From positions 18,629 to 29,464 of the forward strand of contig DJUI01000090.1 in NCBI GenBank assembly GCA_002438305.1: DNA of 10,836 nt. Reading direction: 5' to 3'. The number at the start of each line of letters is the position of its first letter. The first letter of the stretch is position 1. The DNA is from Staphylococcaceae bacterium UBA6286. Lineage in GTDB: Bacteria > Bacillota > Bacilli > Staphylococcales > Staphylococcaceae. The translations under genes and the position numbers were made by a program. Below, one piece after another: positions 1 through 6,192 of the stretch. The notes under the pieces were generated by a model, which saw only the letters and a list, made by a program, of their open reading frames with translations, had not been told where the DNA came from and ran no database searches.

Positions 1-63
1 TTCATCAATCTGCTGAACATCATTATGGATGTGCTGAGACTAGCTAGTATTTTAAGAGATTAA
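1..63 (+). CDS. C-terminal end of a truncated membrane-protein gene (possibly Bax inhibitor-1/YetJ family)
   Basis: An open frame runs from the first base of the window through 20 codons to a TAA at 61-63, followed immediately by an intrinsic terminator, which supports a real gene end. The visible tail is hydrophobic and amphipathic (FINLLNIIMDVLRL, then a short polar end). It resembles the C-terminus of Bax inhibitor-1 family proteins, where a 'DFINLF..LLR' type segment closes the protein. That assignment rests on a very short stretch and could be wrong. The start and all catalytic or transport features lie outside the window. Frame and stop are seen directly; the family is inference. Confidence 0.45.
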   Translation, partial: FINLLNIIMDVLRLASILRD

Positions 64-64
64 C

Positions 65-90
65 GAGACGGTCATACCGTCTCTTTTTTT
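65..90 (+). terminator. Intrinsic terminator after the left-edge gene
   Basis: A perfect 8-bp stem (GAGACGGT at 65-72 with ACCGTCTC at 76-83) has a 3-nt loop and is followed by seven T's at 84-90. It sits two bases after the stop codon of the upstream gene and separates it from the yebC-family gene. Confidence 0.92.
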
Positions 91-105
91 GTGGCATAAT
101 TGGTG

Positions 106-111
106 TATAAT
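106..111 (+). promoter_or_regulatory. Putative -10 box for the YebC-family gene
   Basis: A perfect TATAAT lies 32 bp before the ATG, just after the upstream terminator. No good -35 hexamer is present at the usual distance; that position falls in the terminator T-tract. The promoter is therefore plausible from position and -10 quality only. The leader would be short and unstructured, ending in a purine-rich ribosome binding site (GAAAGAAGGA, 127-136). Confidence 0.5.
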
Positions 112-143
112 AGGATTATATTATTTGAAAGAAGGATAACATT

Positions 144-863
144 ATGGGTCGTAAATGGAATAATATTAAAGAGAAAAAAGCTGCAAAAGATAAAAATACA
201 AGCCGTATTTATGCAAAGTTCGGCCGTGAGATCTATGTGGCTGCTAAGTCTGGTGAACCGGATCCAGAATCCAACCAGAACTTGAAATTCACACTGGAGC
301 GTGCGAAAACTTATTCAGTGCCGAAACATATCATCGACCGTGCGATTGAAAAAGCGAAGGGCGGCGCTGAAGAAAACTTTGATGAACTTCGCTACGAAGG
401 ATTCGGACCAGGGGGTTCTATGCTGATTGTTGATGCACTGACAAACAACGTCAACCGTACAGCGAGTGATGTCCGTGCAGCATTCGGTAAAAACGGCGGA
501 AACATGGGTGTATCAGGCTCTGTTGCCTATATGTTCGACAACACGGCAATCGTCGGCTTTGAAAGTAAGACAGCTGATGAGACATTGGAGCTGCTGATGG
601 AAGAAGATATTGATGTGCGCGACGTTGTTGAAGAGGACGGACAAGTCATTGTCTATGCAGAGCCTGATCAGTTCGCTGCTGTACAGAATACATTGAAGCA
701 GTCAGGTATTGAAGAGTTTACTGTAGCTGAATTGTCCATGGTGGCACAGAATGAACTTGAGCTGTCAGCAGCTGACTTGGAAGTTTTTGAGAAACTGGTC
801 GATGCTATTGAAGATCTTGAAGATGTACAAACGGTTCACCATAACGTTGCATTAACAGAATAA
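144..863 (+). CDS. YebC/PmpR family regulatory protein (YeeN subgroup)
   Basis: A 239-residue protein, the usual size for this family. It begins with [16 protein letters not shown], typical of the YeeN-type members of Firmicutes rather than the MAGHSKW start of classical YebC. Further family signatures are YEGFGPGG (residues 84-91), an NNVNRTAS stretch (102-108) and a [14 protein letters not shown] block (118-131); the C-terminal half is strongly acidic. YebC/PmpR proteins were described as DNA-binding transcriptional regulators. More recent work links some members to translation, resolving ribosome stalling at proline runs, so the molecular role here is not settled by sequence. The ATG at 144 has a good upstream purine-rich site and matches the family N-terminus. 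The gene is monocistronic, bounded by hairpin terminators on both sides. Family is near certain; function is general. Confidence 0.95.
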   Translation: MGRKWNNIKEKKAAKDKNTSRIYAKFGREIYVAAKSGEPDPESNQNLKFTLERAKTYSVPKHIIDRAIEKAKGGAEENFDELRYEGFGPGGSMLIVDALTNNVNRTASDVRAAFGKNGGNMGVSGSVAYMFDNTAIVGFESKTADETLELLMEEDIDVRDVVEEDGQVIVYAEPDQFAAVQNTLKQSGIEEFTVAELSMVAQNELELSAADLEVFEKLVDAIEDLEDVQTVHHNVALTE

Positions 864-872
864 ACTTAAAGA

Positions 873-899
873 GCTGAGGCATGAGTCTCAGCATTTTTT
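873..899 (+). terminator. Intrinsic terminator after the YebC-family gene
   Basis: A GCTGAG stem arm (873-878) pairs with CTCAGC (887-892) and is followed by six T's (894-899). It begins 9 bp after the stop codon. An ATG at 881 lies inside its loop, which argues against that ATG being the start of the next gene. Confidence 0.85.
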
Positions 900-913
900 A
901 TAGGAGAGAGTTT

Positions 914-1384
914 ATGATAACGAAAGAAGAGATTATTCAACGATTGAATTTACTGCCGCATCCTGAAGGCGGCTATTTCCATCAATCTTATGTTTCTGAT
1001 AAGACCATGGATGACCACCATTTATTCACAAGCATATATTTCTTGATTGAGTCCGGCAACATTTCTCATTTCCACCGGATAGCATCGGACGAACTATGGT
1101 ATTATCACGCAGGTGATGCGATTACGATTCACATGATTCATCCAGATCATCGTTATGAACAAGTGAAGCTCGGCATGGACCTTGCAGCAGGAGAAGTTCC
1201 GCAGTTTCTCGTGCCTGCACGTACGATATTTGCTTCAACCGTGGATGATGATGCACAGTGGAGCTTTGTCGGCTGTATGGTTGCACCGGGGTTTTCATTC
1301 GATGACTTCGAATTATTTAAAAAAGCAGACCTGCTGCCGATCTACCCGGAGCATGAAGCAGTCATCAGTCAATATGCTTTATAA
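914..1384 (+). CDS. DUF985 (Cupin_5) domain protein
   Basis: A 156-residue single-domain protein of the DUF985/Cupin_5 family, whose fold is a small beta-barrel cupin like yeast YML079w. Family marks are LLPHPEGGYF (13-22), SHFHRIASDELWYYHAGD (51-68, with H52, H54 and E60 in the usual cupin metal or ligand region) and the PGFSFDDFEL segment (125-134). The biochemical role of most members is unknown, although some are annotated as sugar-epimerase-like. I chose the ATG at 914 because AGGAGA (902-907) sits at proper spacing and the protein then starts MITKEEIIQRLNL like relatives. An in-frame ATG at 881 would start inside a terminator hairpin. No strong terminator follows, so transcripts could run into the acyltransferase gene. 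Confidence 0.88.
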   Translation: MITKEEIIQRLNLLPHPEGGYFHQSYVSDKTMDDHHLFTSIYFLIESGNISHFHRIASDELWYYHAGDAITIHMIHPDHRYEQVKLGMDLAAGEVPQFLVPARTIFASTVDDDAQWSFVGCMVAPGFSFDDFELFKKADLLPIYPEHEAVISQYAL

Positions 1385-1397
1385 TCTTCATAATAGA

Positions 1398-1427
1398 TTT
1401 ACATTGAATTAACATTAATTGTATATC
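1398..1427 (+). promoter_or_regulatory. Tentative promoter of the acyltransferase gene
   Basis: The 78-bp AT-rich gap holds a TTTACA -35-like hexamer (1398-1403) and, after 18 bp, TATATC (1422-1427); an overlapping TATCAT (1424-1429) is closer to the -10 consensus but sits 20 bp away. Other -35-like words (TTGAAT at 1404, TTAACA at 1409) also occur, so the exact elements are uncertain. Confidence 0.35.
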
Positions 1428-1462
1428 ATTAAGTAATAACTTCTTAATAGATAGGTGAACAT

Positions 1463-3472
1463 ATGCAATTACAACAAGTACCAACTCACAAGAAATTCAG
1501 GCCTGAAATTGAAGGATTGCGTGCAGTCGCAGCATTACTCGTCGCTATTTATCATATATGGCTCGGCAAAGTATCTGGAGGCGTCGACGTGTTCTTCGTC
1601 GTCTCCGGATTTTTGATTACGACAAGTCTGTTATCAAAAGTCAGAAAAAACGGCACTGTTCATTTCTTTGATTTTATATTCGGTTTATTGAAACGATTGA
1701 TGCCGTCTGCATTTTTCGTGCTGCTCACCGTAGTCATACTGAGCTTCTTTTTCATGCCGGAAGTCAGATGGGTGCAGACAATCAAAGAAGTATTCGCATC
1801 GTCACTCTATTATGAAAACTGGCAGCTGGCTCTTTCATCGACAGATTACTTGGATGCATCCAACGAAAAAAGTCCGGTGCAGCATTTCTGGGCGATGAGT
1901 ATACAAGGGCAGTTTTATGTCATCTGGTTTGTAGTCATCACGGCAGCGCTCTGGATCAGTAAATGGCTGAAGCGGGACATTCGTCTGCCGCTCTTTGTCA
2001 TGCTCGTCATGATATTCATACTGTCACTAGGTTATTCGGTCTATTTGACAGCAGTAAATCAACCTTGGGCTTATTTTGATACACGAACACGCGCCTTTGA
2101 GTTTGCACTCGGTGGTCTACTTTGTCTGACATTGACTAAGCTCAAATTGAATTCATTAGTGGCAGGTGTACTCGGTTGGTTCGGACTGTTTATGCTGCTG
2201 TTCTGTGGCTTATTACTGAACGTCTCATCTATGTTTCCAGGCTATATTGCTCTATGGCCGACACTTGCAGCAGTCTTTATTTTAGTGTCCGGTGAAAATT
2301 CATCAAAGTTCGGAGTCGAGCATTTTCTCGGACTACCATTCATGGTCAAACTTGGTAGTATATCATATGGCTTTTACTTATGGCACTGGGTAATACTTAC
2401 ATTTTATTACATATGGCAGGACAGTAAGGATGTACCATTAATAGACGGTCTGCTGATCATATTGATTTCGGCGGTCTTATCATGGCTGCTGACTTACATT
2501 ATAGAGAAGCCGGTACGGACGCTTCCATTCAACAATGCCAGCTGGAAGCTGGCAGGTGTTCTGCTGCTCATCATGGGACCAGTACTGCTCTTCAATAGTG
2601 CATGGAAATATTATGCCGTATCACAGGCAGAAGGAGCCGATAAACTCATCGGTTCAAGAGATTATCCGGGGGCACAAGTCTATGATCTGTCACATGTTGA
2701 AGAGAAAGACTATCTGCCGCGAGATGCGTCCATTAAGTCAGACAAAGCAGCCCCGTATGCTGATGGGTGTCAAGTGGCTGGAGATGATCCAAAAGTCAAA
2801 ATATGTACGTACGGATCAGACAACAATTATGATTATACCGTGGCGCTGGTCGGTGGTTCTCATTCTACTCACTGGCACCCTGCATTAGCTCAAATCGCAG
2901 CAGAAGAAAATATACGCCTCTTAAATATTACAAAGAGTGGCTGTCGCCTATCAACTGATAGAAAAGGACTACCGTCATGTGATACGTGGAACGAAAACGT
3001 CATTGAAAAAATTGCAGCGGAACAGCCGGATCTCGTATTTACAACCGCAGAAATTTCTTATTTCAATGTAACAGATGTTCCACAGGGGTATATTGAGCAG
3101 TTTGAAGCACTGGCGGACGAAGGCATCGAAGTGTTCGGCGTAAGAGATACACCGTATTTCAAAATTGATGTACCGACATGCATCCAAAAATATGGTCGAA
3201 ACAGCATCAAATGTACAGTTGAGAAAGACCGTGTTGTTCCCGAAAAAACAGACTGGTCAAAACTTGCCGATCCCCCGGCAAATGTTCATTACTTCGACTA
3301 TACCGATAAAATCTGTCCGGAAGAGCGATGTCGACCAGTTATCGGTAACGTTGTCGGTTACTTTGATAAAGGCCATATGACAAAATCATTCAATGAAACA
3401 TTGGCACCTTATATTAAAAAGGACTCGATGCCATTGCTGGAAGAGATTAAGGAGAAACGCCAATCTGAATAG
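1463..3472 (+). CDS. Membrane acyltransferase 3 (AT3) fused to a C-terminal SGNH domain, OatA-like architecture
   Basis: This 669-residue protein has an N-terminal AT3 (COG1835) membrane domain of about 10 helices (roughly residues 20-350). An eleventh hydrophobic segment (363-379) is followed by an extracytoplasmic SGNH-type domain. Visible AT3 marks are FRPEIEGLRA (12-21), the conserved catalytic-type His in IYHIW (H31), GGVDVFFVVSGFLI (39-52), SPVQHFWAMSIQGQFY (137-152) and SYGFYLWHW (301-309). In the SGNH domain the nucleophile block reads GGSHS (464-468; candidate Ser466 and His467) instead of GDSH. The late block is FDKGH, giving D635-x-x-H638. Proteins of this build transfer acetyl or other acyl groups across the membrane onto peptidoglycan (OatA) or surface polysaccharides. 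The substrate here is not determinable. The QGQFY and GGSH variants differ from the staphylococcal OatA patterns I know. Translation starts at ATG 1463 with a modest AGGTG site; the stop lies inside the terminator. Confidence 0.92.
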   Translation: MQLQQVPTHKKFRPEIEGLRAVAALLVAIYHIWLGKVSGGVDVFFVVSGFLITTSLLSKVRKNGTVHFFDFIFGLLKRLMPSAFFVLLTVVILSFFFMPEVRWVQTIKEVFASSLYYENWQLALSSTDYLDASNEKSPVQHFWAMSIQGQFYVIWFVVITAALWISKWLKRDIRLPLFVMLVMIFILSLGYSVYLTAVNQPWAYFDTRTRAFEFALGGLLCLTLTKLKLNSLVAGVLGWFGLFMLLFCGLLLNVSSMFPGYIALWPTLAAVFILVSGENSSKFGVEHFLGLPFMVKLGSISYGFYLWHWVILTFYYIWQDSKDVPLIDGLLIILISAVLSWLLTYIIEKPVRTLPFNNASWKLAGVLLLIMGPVLLFNSAWKYYAVSQAEGADKLIGSRDYPGAQVYDLSHVEEKDYLPRDASIKSDKAAPYADGCQVAGDDPKVKICTYGSDNNYDYTVALVGGSHSTHWHPALAQIAAEENIRLLNITKSGCRLSTDRKGLPSCDTWNENVIEKIAAEQPDLVFTTAEISYFNVTDVPQGYIEQFEALADEGIEVFGVRDTPYFKIDVPTCIQKYGRNSIKCTVEKDRVVPEKTDWSKLADPPANVHYFDYTDKICPEERCRPVIGNVVGYFDKGHMTKSFNETLAPYIKKDSMPLLEEIKEKRQSE

Positions 3473-3496
3473 ATTAGGCGTTTCTTTCGCTTTTTT
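3454..3496 (+). terminator. Intrinsic terminator overlapping the acyltransferase stop codon
   Basis: GAAACGCC (3454-3461) pairs with GGCGTTTC (3477-3484) and AATCT (3462-3466) pairs with AGATT (3471-3475), with one bulged A and a GAAT loop. A U-rich tail follows, including six T's at 3491-3496. The left arm is coding sequence and the TAG stop (3470-3472) is at the loop. Confidence 0.9.
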
Positions 3497-3538
3497 AAGG
3501 GGATTTCTTTACACTGAAGAAAAAAGGGGGCTGATGAA

Positions 3539-3952
3539 ATGAGAATGCAAAAAGTAGTACCATTTCTAATGTTCAATGGACAAGCTGAAGAAGCAGTTGA
3601 TTTTTACACAACGATTTTTAGAAACAGTCAGATTATCTCGATGGATAAGTACGGTGAAGACGGACCCGGCGTAGCAGGAACAGTGAATCACAGTATATTT
3701 ACATTGAATAACCAGCAGTTCATGGCGCTCGACAATGCCAATGGGACAGACGTGCCATTTACACCGGCCATGTCTTTTGCGGTCAACTGTGACAGCGAGG
3801 AAGAAATCGATTACTTATTTGCACGGCTATCTACTAACGGCAAAGTGATGATGGACCTCGTACCTATGGAACCCGTCGCACGAAAGTTTGCATGGGTTGA
3901 AGACCGATTTGGCGTCAGCTGGCAGTTGAACCTACCATCATTCGGAGAGTAG
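3539..3952 (+). CDS. PhnB-like VOC (glyoxalase superfamily) protein
   Basis: A 137-residue protein of the PhnB/3-demethylubiquinone-methyltransferase-like branch of the vicinal oxygen chelate superfamily (PF06983 type). Family marks are VPFLMFNGQAEEAVDFY (7-23), the short FTL..QQFMALD strand pair, the NCDSEEEIDYLFARLS helix (83-98) and the closing FAWVEDRFGVSWQL (117-130). The name does not imply a methyltransferase activity. These small proteins are mostly uncharacterised, and many homologues are thought to bind metal or small molecules. AAGGGGG (3524-3530) precedes the ATG at 3539 with good spacing. An overlapping ATG at 3534 runs into a stop after two codons. I see no convincing promoter in the 42 bp after the preceding terminator, and no terminator before the next gene, so cotranscription with the SDR gene is likely. 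Confidence 0.9.
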   Translation: MRMQKVVPFLMFNGQAEEAVDFYTTIFRNSQIISMDKYGEDGPGVAGTVNHSIFTLNNQQFMALDNANGTDVPFTPAMSFAVNCDSEEEIDYLFARLSTNGKVMMDLVPMEPVARKFAWVEDRFGVSWQLNLPSFGE

Positions 3953-3982
3953 GGCAGGATTTCGCGTAGCGGGAATTATAGT

Positions 3983-4002
3983 TGTGGAACTGAATGTCCA
4001 CA
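3983..4002 (+). repeat. Short inverted repeat between the VOC and SDR genes
   Basis: TGTGGA (3983-3988) is the reverse complement of TCCACA (3997-4002), separated by 8 bp. There is no T-tract, so it is not a terminator. A weak promoter reading overlaps it (TTGTGG at 3982-3987, 17 bp, TATCAT at 4005-4010), which would start transcription almost at the SDR ribosome binding site. Function is unproven and the repeat may be chance. Confidence 0.3.
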
Positions 4003-4031
4003 TATATCATACAAATAAAGGACCGGTGATT

Positions 4032-4811
4032 ATGGATCTCAAGTTAACTGGCAAAGTTGCTGTTATTACAGGTTCTAGCAAGGGAATCGGTAAAGAAACA
4101 GCTGTCGTATTGACAGAAGAAGGCGCAAAAGTCATTCTTGCTGCCCGTCATGAAGAAGGGCTGAAACAAGCGGTGGAGGATATTCAGGAAAGAACGGGCA
4201 GAAAACTCAAATATGTCGTCGGAGATGTAACACGTGAAGACGACGCCAGGCAAATCATCGATATGGCTACTCAAACGTATGGTCGGCTGGATATTCTGAT
4301 TAATAATGCGGGCTCTGCGTTTGCGGAACCTTTTGAGAATGTGACGTTAAGTGATTGGCAGAATGATATGAACTTGAAACTGTTCGGTTGGATTCATATG
4401 ATCCATGCAGCGCTGCCGGAACTCAAAAAACATGGCGGTGCTATCTTGAACTTAACAGCTGTGGCAGGTAAGACACCTCCAGCCAATACATCACCGACTT
4501 CTGTCTCTAGAGCAGCCGGTCTTGCACTAACGAATACATTAAGTAAGGACCTTGCACCTTTTAATATAAGAGTCAATGCTGTATGTATCGGTTTAATTCG
4601 CAGCGGTCAAATAGAAAAACGATGGCAATCTGAAGCACCCGAACAGTCGTGGGATGACTATGCCCGTGATCCAAAATTTAATATTCCGCTTGGTCGGATC
4701 GGTGACGCAAGAGAAGCAGCGAACGTCATATCATTCCTTGTATCGGATGCTGCAAGCTATGTAACAGGTGCAGCAGTCAATATAGACGGCGGAACATCAC
4801 CTGCGCTTTGA
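4032..4811 (+). CDS. SDR-family oxidoreductase-like protein lacking the canonical Tyr/Lys catalytic pair
   Basis: A 259-residue Rossmann-fold protein. The nucleotide-binding motif TGSSKGIG (13-20), D65 in GDVTRED, and NNAG (91-94) are intact, and the C-terminus ends VTGAAVNIDGG as in classical FabG-like SDRs. The catalytic region is unusual: the Ser position reads T142-A143, and the YxxxK motif reads T156-S-V-S-R160. This matches a known divergent SDR subgroup (TSVSRAAG...RVN.VCIGLI), described as lacking a perfect catalytic tetrad. NAD(P)H binding is therefore expected, but the reaction and substrate are unknown. I chose ATG 4032 because AAAGGA (4017-4022) precedes it and it gives the family N-terminus MDLKLTGKVAVITG; an in-frame GTG at 3984 has a poor site. 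It probably shares a transcript with the VOC gene upstream and ends at a strong terminator. Confidence 0.9.
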   Translation: MDLKLTGKVAVITGSSKGIGKETAVVLTEEGAKVILAARHEEGLKQAVEDIQERTGRKLKYVVGDVTREDDARQIIDMATQTYGRLDILINNAGSAFAEPFENVTLSDWQNDMNLKLFGWIHMIHAALPELKKHGGAILNLTAVAGKTPPANTSPTSVSRAAGLALTNTLSKDLAPFNIRVNAVCIGLIRSGQIEKRWQSEAPEQSWDDYARDPKFNIPLGRIGDAREAANVISFLVSDAASYVTGAAVNIDGGTSPAL

Positions 4812-4812
4812 C

Positions 4813-4849
4813 AAAAAGAAACCTGATAATGATTCAGGTTTCTTTTTTT
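4813..4849 (+). terminator. Intrinsic terminator after the SDR gene
   Basis: AAAAAGAAACCTGA (4813-4826) pairs perfectly with TCAGGTTTCTTTTT (4834-4847) around a 7-nt loop, continuing into a T-tract. The A-rich left arm makes it potentially functional on the other strand as well. It insulates the GntR/ABC operon. Confidence 0.93.
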
Positions 4850-4850
4850 C

Positions 4851-4878
4851 TTGATTATTTTTAGAATAACTGTATTAT
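4851..4878 (+). promoter_or_regulatory. Promoter of the gntR-ABC operon
   Basis: TTGATT (4851-4856) and TATTAT (4873-4878) are separated by 16 bp, fitting a SigA promoter (4/6 and 5/6 matches). The -10 box overlaps the left arm of the inverted repeat described below, so repressor binding would block polymerase. Confidence 0.6.
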
Positions 4879-4895
4879 ATTAAATAGTACAGTTA
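4867..4895 (+). promoter_or_regulatory. Predicted operator of the YtrA-type GntR regulator
   Basis: TAACTGTA (4867-4874) is the exact reverse complement of TACAGTTA (4888-4895), with 13 bp between the arms. Spacing and arms resemble the YtrA operator as I recall it (AGTGTA, 13 bp, TACACT). It covers the -10 box and the start region, directly before the regulator gene. Autorepression is inferred from this geometry. Confidence 0.7.
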
Positions 4896-4916
4896 ATACA
4901 GAAGGGGGATCAGTGG

Positions 4917-5306
4917 ATGATTTCTATTGATTACCGAAGTCGTATGCCAATCTATGAACAGCTGATCGAGGCATTTAAGCTGCAGATCATGAAAGGTGTA
5001 CTTAAACAAGATGAACAGCTGCCGTCCGTCAGACAACTGGCACAGGAATTGACGATAAATCCGAATACCATCCAAAAGGCATATCGTGAGCTTGAACGGG
5101 AAGGATTCACCTATTCAATTCCTGGTAAAGGAAGTTTTGTGCAGCAAATTGAAGATACTATCAACAAGGAGCGGGTCACTATGCTGAAAACTGAACTTGA
5201 GAAGTTAGTAGAAGAATTGATGTTTTTAGGCATGTCAAAAGAAGAGATTATCAGCACCATTAATCAAATATCAGGAGGTAAGCAGAATGATTCTCAGCGC
5301 AGCTAA
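4917..5306 (+). CDS. GntR-family transcriptional regulator, YtrA subfamily
   Basis: A 129-residue protein. An N-terminal winged helix-turn-helix (about 8-77) has the GntR marks PIYEQL (11-16), LPSVRQLAQELTINPNTIQKAY (35-56, recognition helix at the NPNT segment) and REGFTYSIPGKGSFV (61-75). The rest is a short two-helix tail (about 85-118), the hallmark of the YtrA subfamily, which lacks the large ligand domain of other GntR proteins. Such regulators usually repress their own operon with an adjacent ABC transporter. In Bacillus subtilis YtrA this responds to certain cell-wall antibiotics. AAGGGGGA (4902-4909) supports ATG 4917. The gene's end overlaps the ATPase start by 20 bp, implying translational coupling. 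The upstream inverted repeat is the likely binding site. Inducer unknown. Confidence 0.95.
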   Translation: MISIDYRSRMPIYEQLIEAFKLQIMKGVLKQDEQLPSVRQLAQELTINPNTIQKAYRELEREGFTYSIPGKGSFVQQIEDTINKERVTMLKTELEKLVEELMFLGMSKEEIISTINQISGGKQNDSQRS

Positions 5307-6192
5307 CGTGACCAAACGTTTTGAACAAGAAGTCGCCGTCAGCCATGTCGATATTTCTCTTAAAGCGGGCACTATTCAAGGTTTACTCGGCTCAAATGGT
5401 GCAGGAAAGACAACGCTGCTCAAATTACTTGCAGGTATTTATACCGAGGATTCAGGGACTATCACTTATGATGGACAGCCTGTTTATGAGAACAGCCTCA
5501 TTAAAGATCGCGTCATCTTTATGCCTGACCATCCTTACTTTTTCACAGCATCCAATCTATACGAAATGGGTGCATTTTACCGTCAGTCGTATAGTCAGTT
5601 CAGTATTGAGCGCTTTGCTCAGCTCATCAAAATGTTAAAACTAAATCCAAAGCAGCGATTCAACCGAATGTCTAAAGGGATGAAGCGACAGGCATTATTT
5701 GTACTGGCATTATCCAGTAATCCTGAAGTGATGCTCATGGATGAACCTTTCGATGGACTGGATCCAGTCGTGAAGCATATCATTAAAAACTTATTGATTC
5801 AAGATGTGACTGATCGTAATATGTCGCTCCTTGTATCGAGTCATAATCTACGTGAAATGGAAGATTTCTGTGACAGTATCGCTATCATGCATGAAGGAGA
5901 GATGCTGCTGAACAAACAGCTGGATGATCTTAAAAAAGAACACTTTAAAATTCAAGCTGCCTTTGAAAAATTACCTCCGGAGTCATTTTATAAAGAACTA
6001 GACGTCGTTGACCGGCAGATTCGTGGACGCGTTGTCACATGCATTGTCAAAGGAAGAAATCAGCATATCGAACAACAGATTACGAAGTATCATCCGTTGA
6101 TGTACGACATGCTGCCTTTGACACTAGAAGAAATATTTACTTATGAGATGGGAGGCCATGGTTATGCCATTGAAAACATTATCGTTGAATAA
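5287..6192 (+). CDS. ABC transporter ATP-binding protein, YtrB-like
   Basis: A 301-residue nucleotide-binding subunit. Motifs in order are Walker A GSNGAGKTT (35-43), a Q-loop region reading IFMPDHP (77-83) without a Gln, a signature segment MSKGMKRQ (128-135) in place of LSGGQ, Walker B VMLMDEP (148-154, catalytic Glu153), D-loop GLDP (157-160) and switch His186 in SSHN. The SKGM signature is normal for YtrB/EcsA/BcrA-like exporters of Firmicutes. About 90 residues after the core form a C-terminal extension typical of this group. It should pair with the permease encoded next, hydrolysing ATP at the cytoplasmic face. AGGAGGT (5273-5279) lies 7 bp before ATG 5287, inside the regulator gene. 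The 3' end overlaps the permease gene, so all three genes are tightly coupled. Substrate not predictable. Confidence 0.95.
   Translation: MILSAANVTKRFEQEVAVSHVDISLKAGTIQGLLGSNGAGKTTLLKLLAGIYTEDSGTITYDGQPVYENSLIKDRVIFMPDHPYFFTASNLYEMGAFYRQSYSQFSIERFAQLIKMLKLNPKQRFNRMSKGMKRQALFVLALSSNPEVMLMDEPFDGLDPVVKHIIKNLLIQDVTDRNMSLLVSSHNLREMEDFCDSIAIMHEGEMLLNKQLDDLKKEHFKIQAAFEKLPPESFYKELDVVDRQIRGRVVTCIVKGRNQHIEQQITKYHPLMYDMLPLTLEEIFTYEMGGHGYAIENIIVE

Noticed and set aside
881..913. N-terminal extension of the cupin gene from an in-frame ATG at 881
   Set aside because: This ATG is in the loop of the terminator of the preceding gene. A proper AGGAGA site serves the ATG at 914, which matches the family N-terminus.
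1384..1400. AATCT/AGATT mini-hairpin after the cupin gene as a terminator
   Set aside because: Only about five A/T-rich pairs and no real T-tract follow, so it is not convincing.
3984..4031. GTG start giving the SDR 16 extra residues
   Set aside because: It has a poor ribosome binding site and lies in the inverted repeat. ATG 4032 has AAAGGA upstream and yields the normal SDR start just before TGSSKGIG.
5668..5691. Degenerate ABC signature (MSKGMKRQ instead of LSGGQ) as a sign of a broken ATPase
   Set aside because: SKGM-type signatures are usual in YtrB/EcsA/BcrA-like ATPases, and Walker A, Walker B, D-loop and H-loop are intact.
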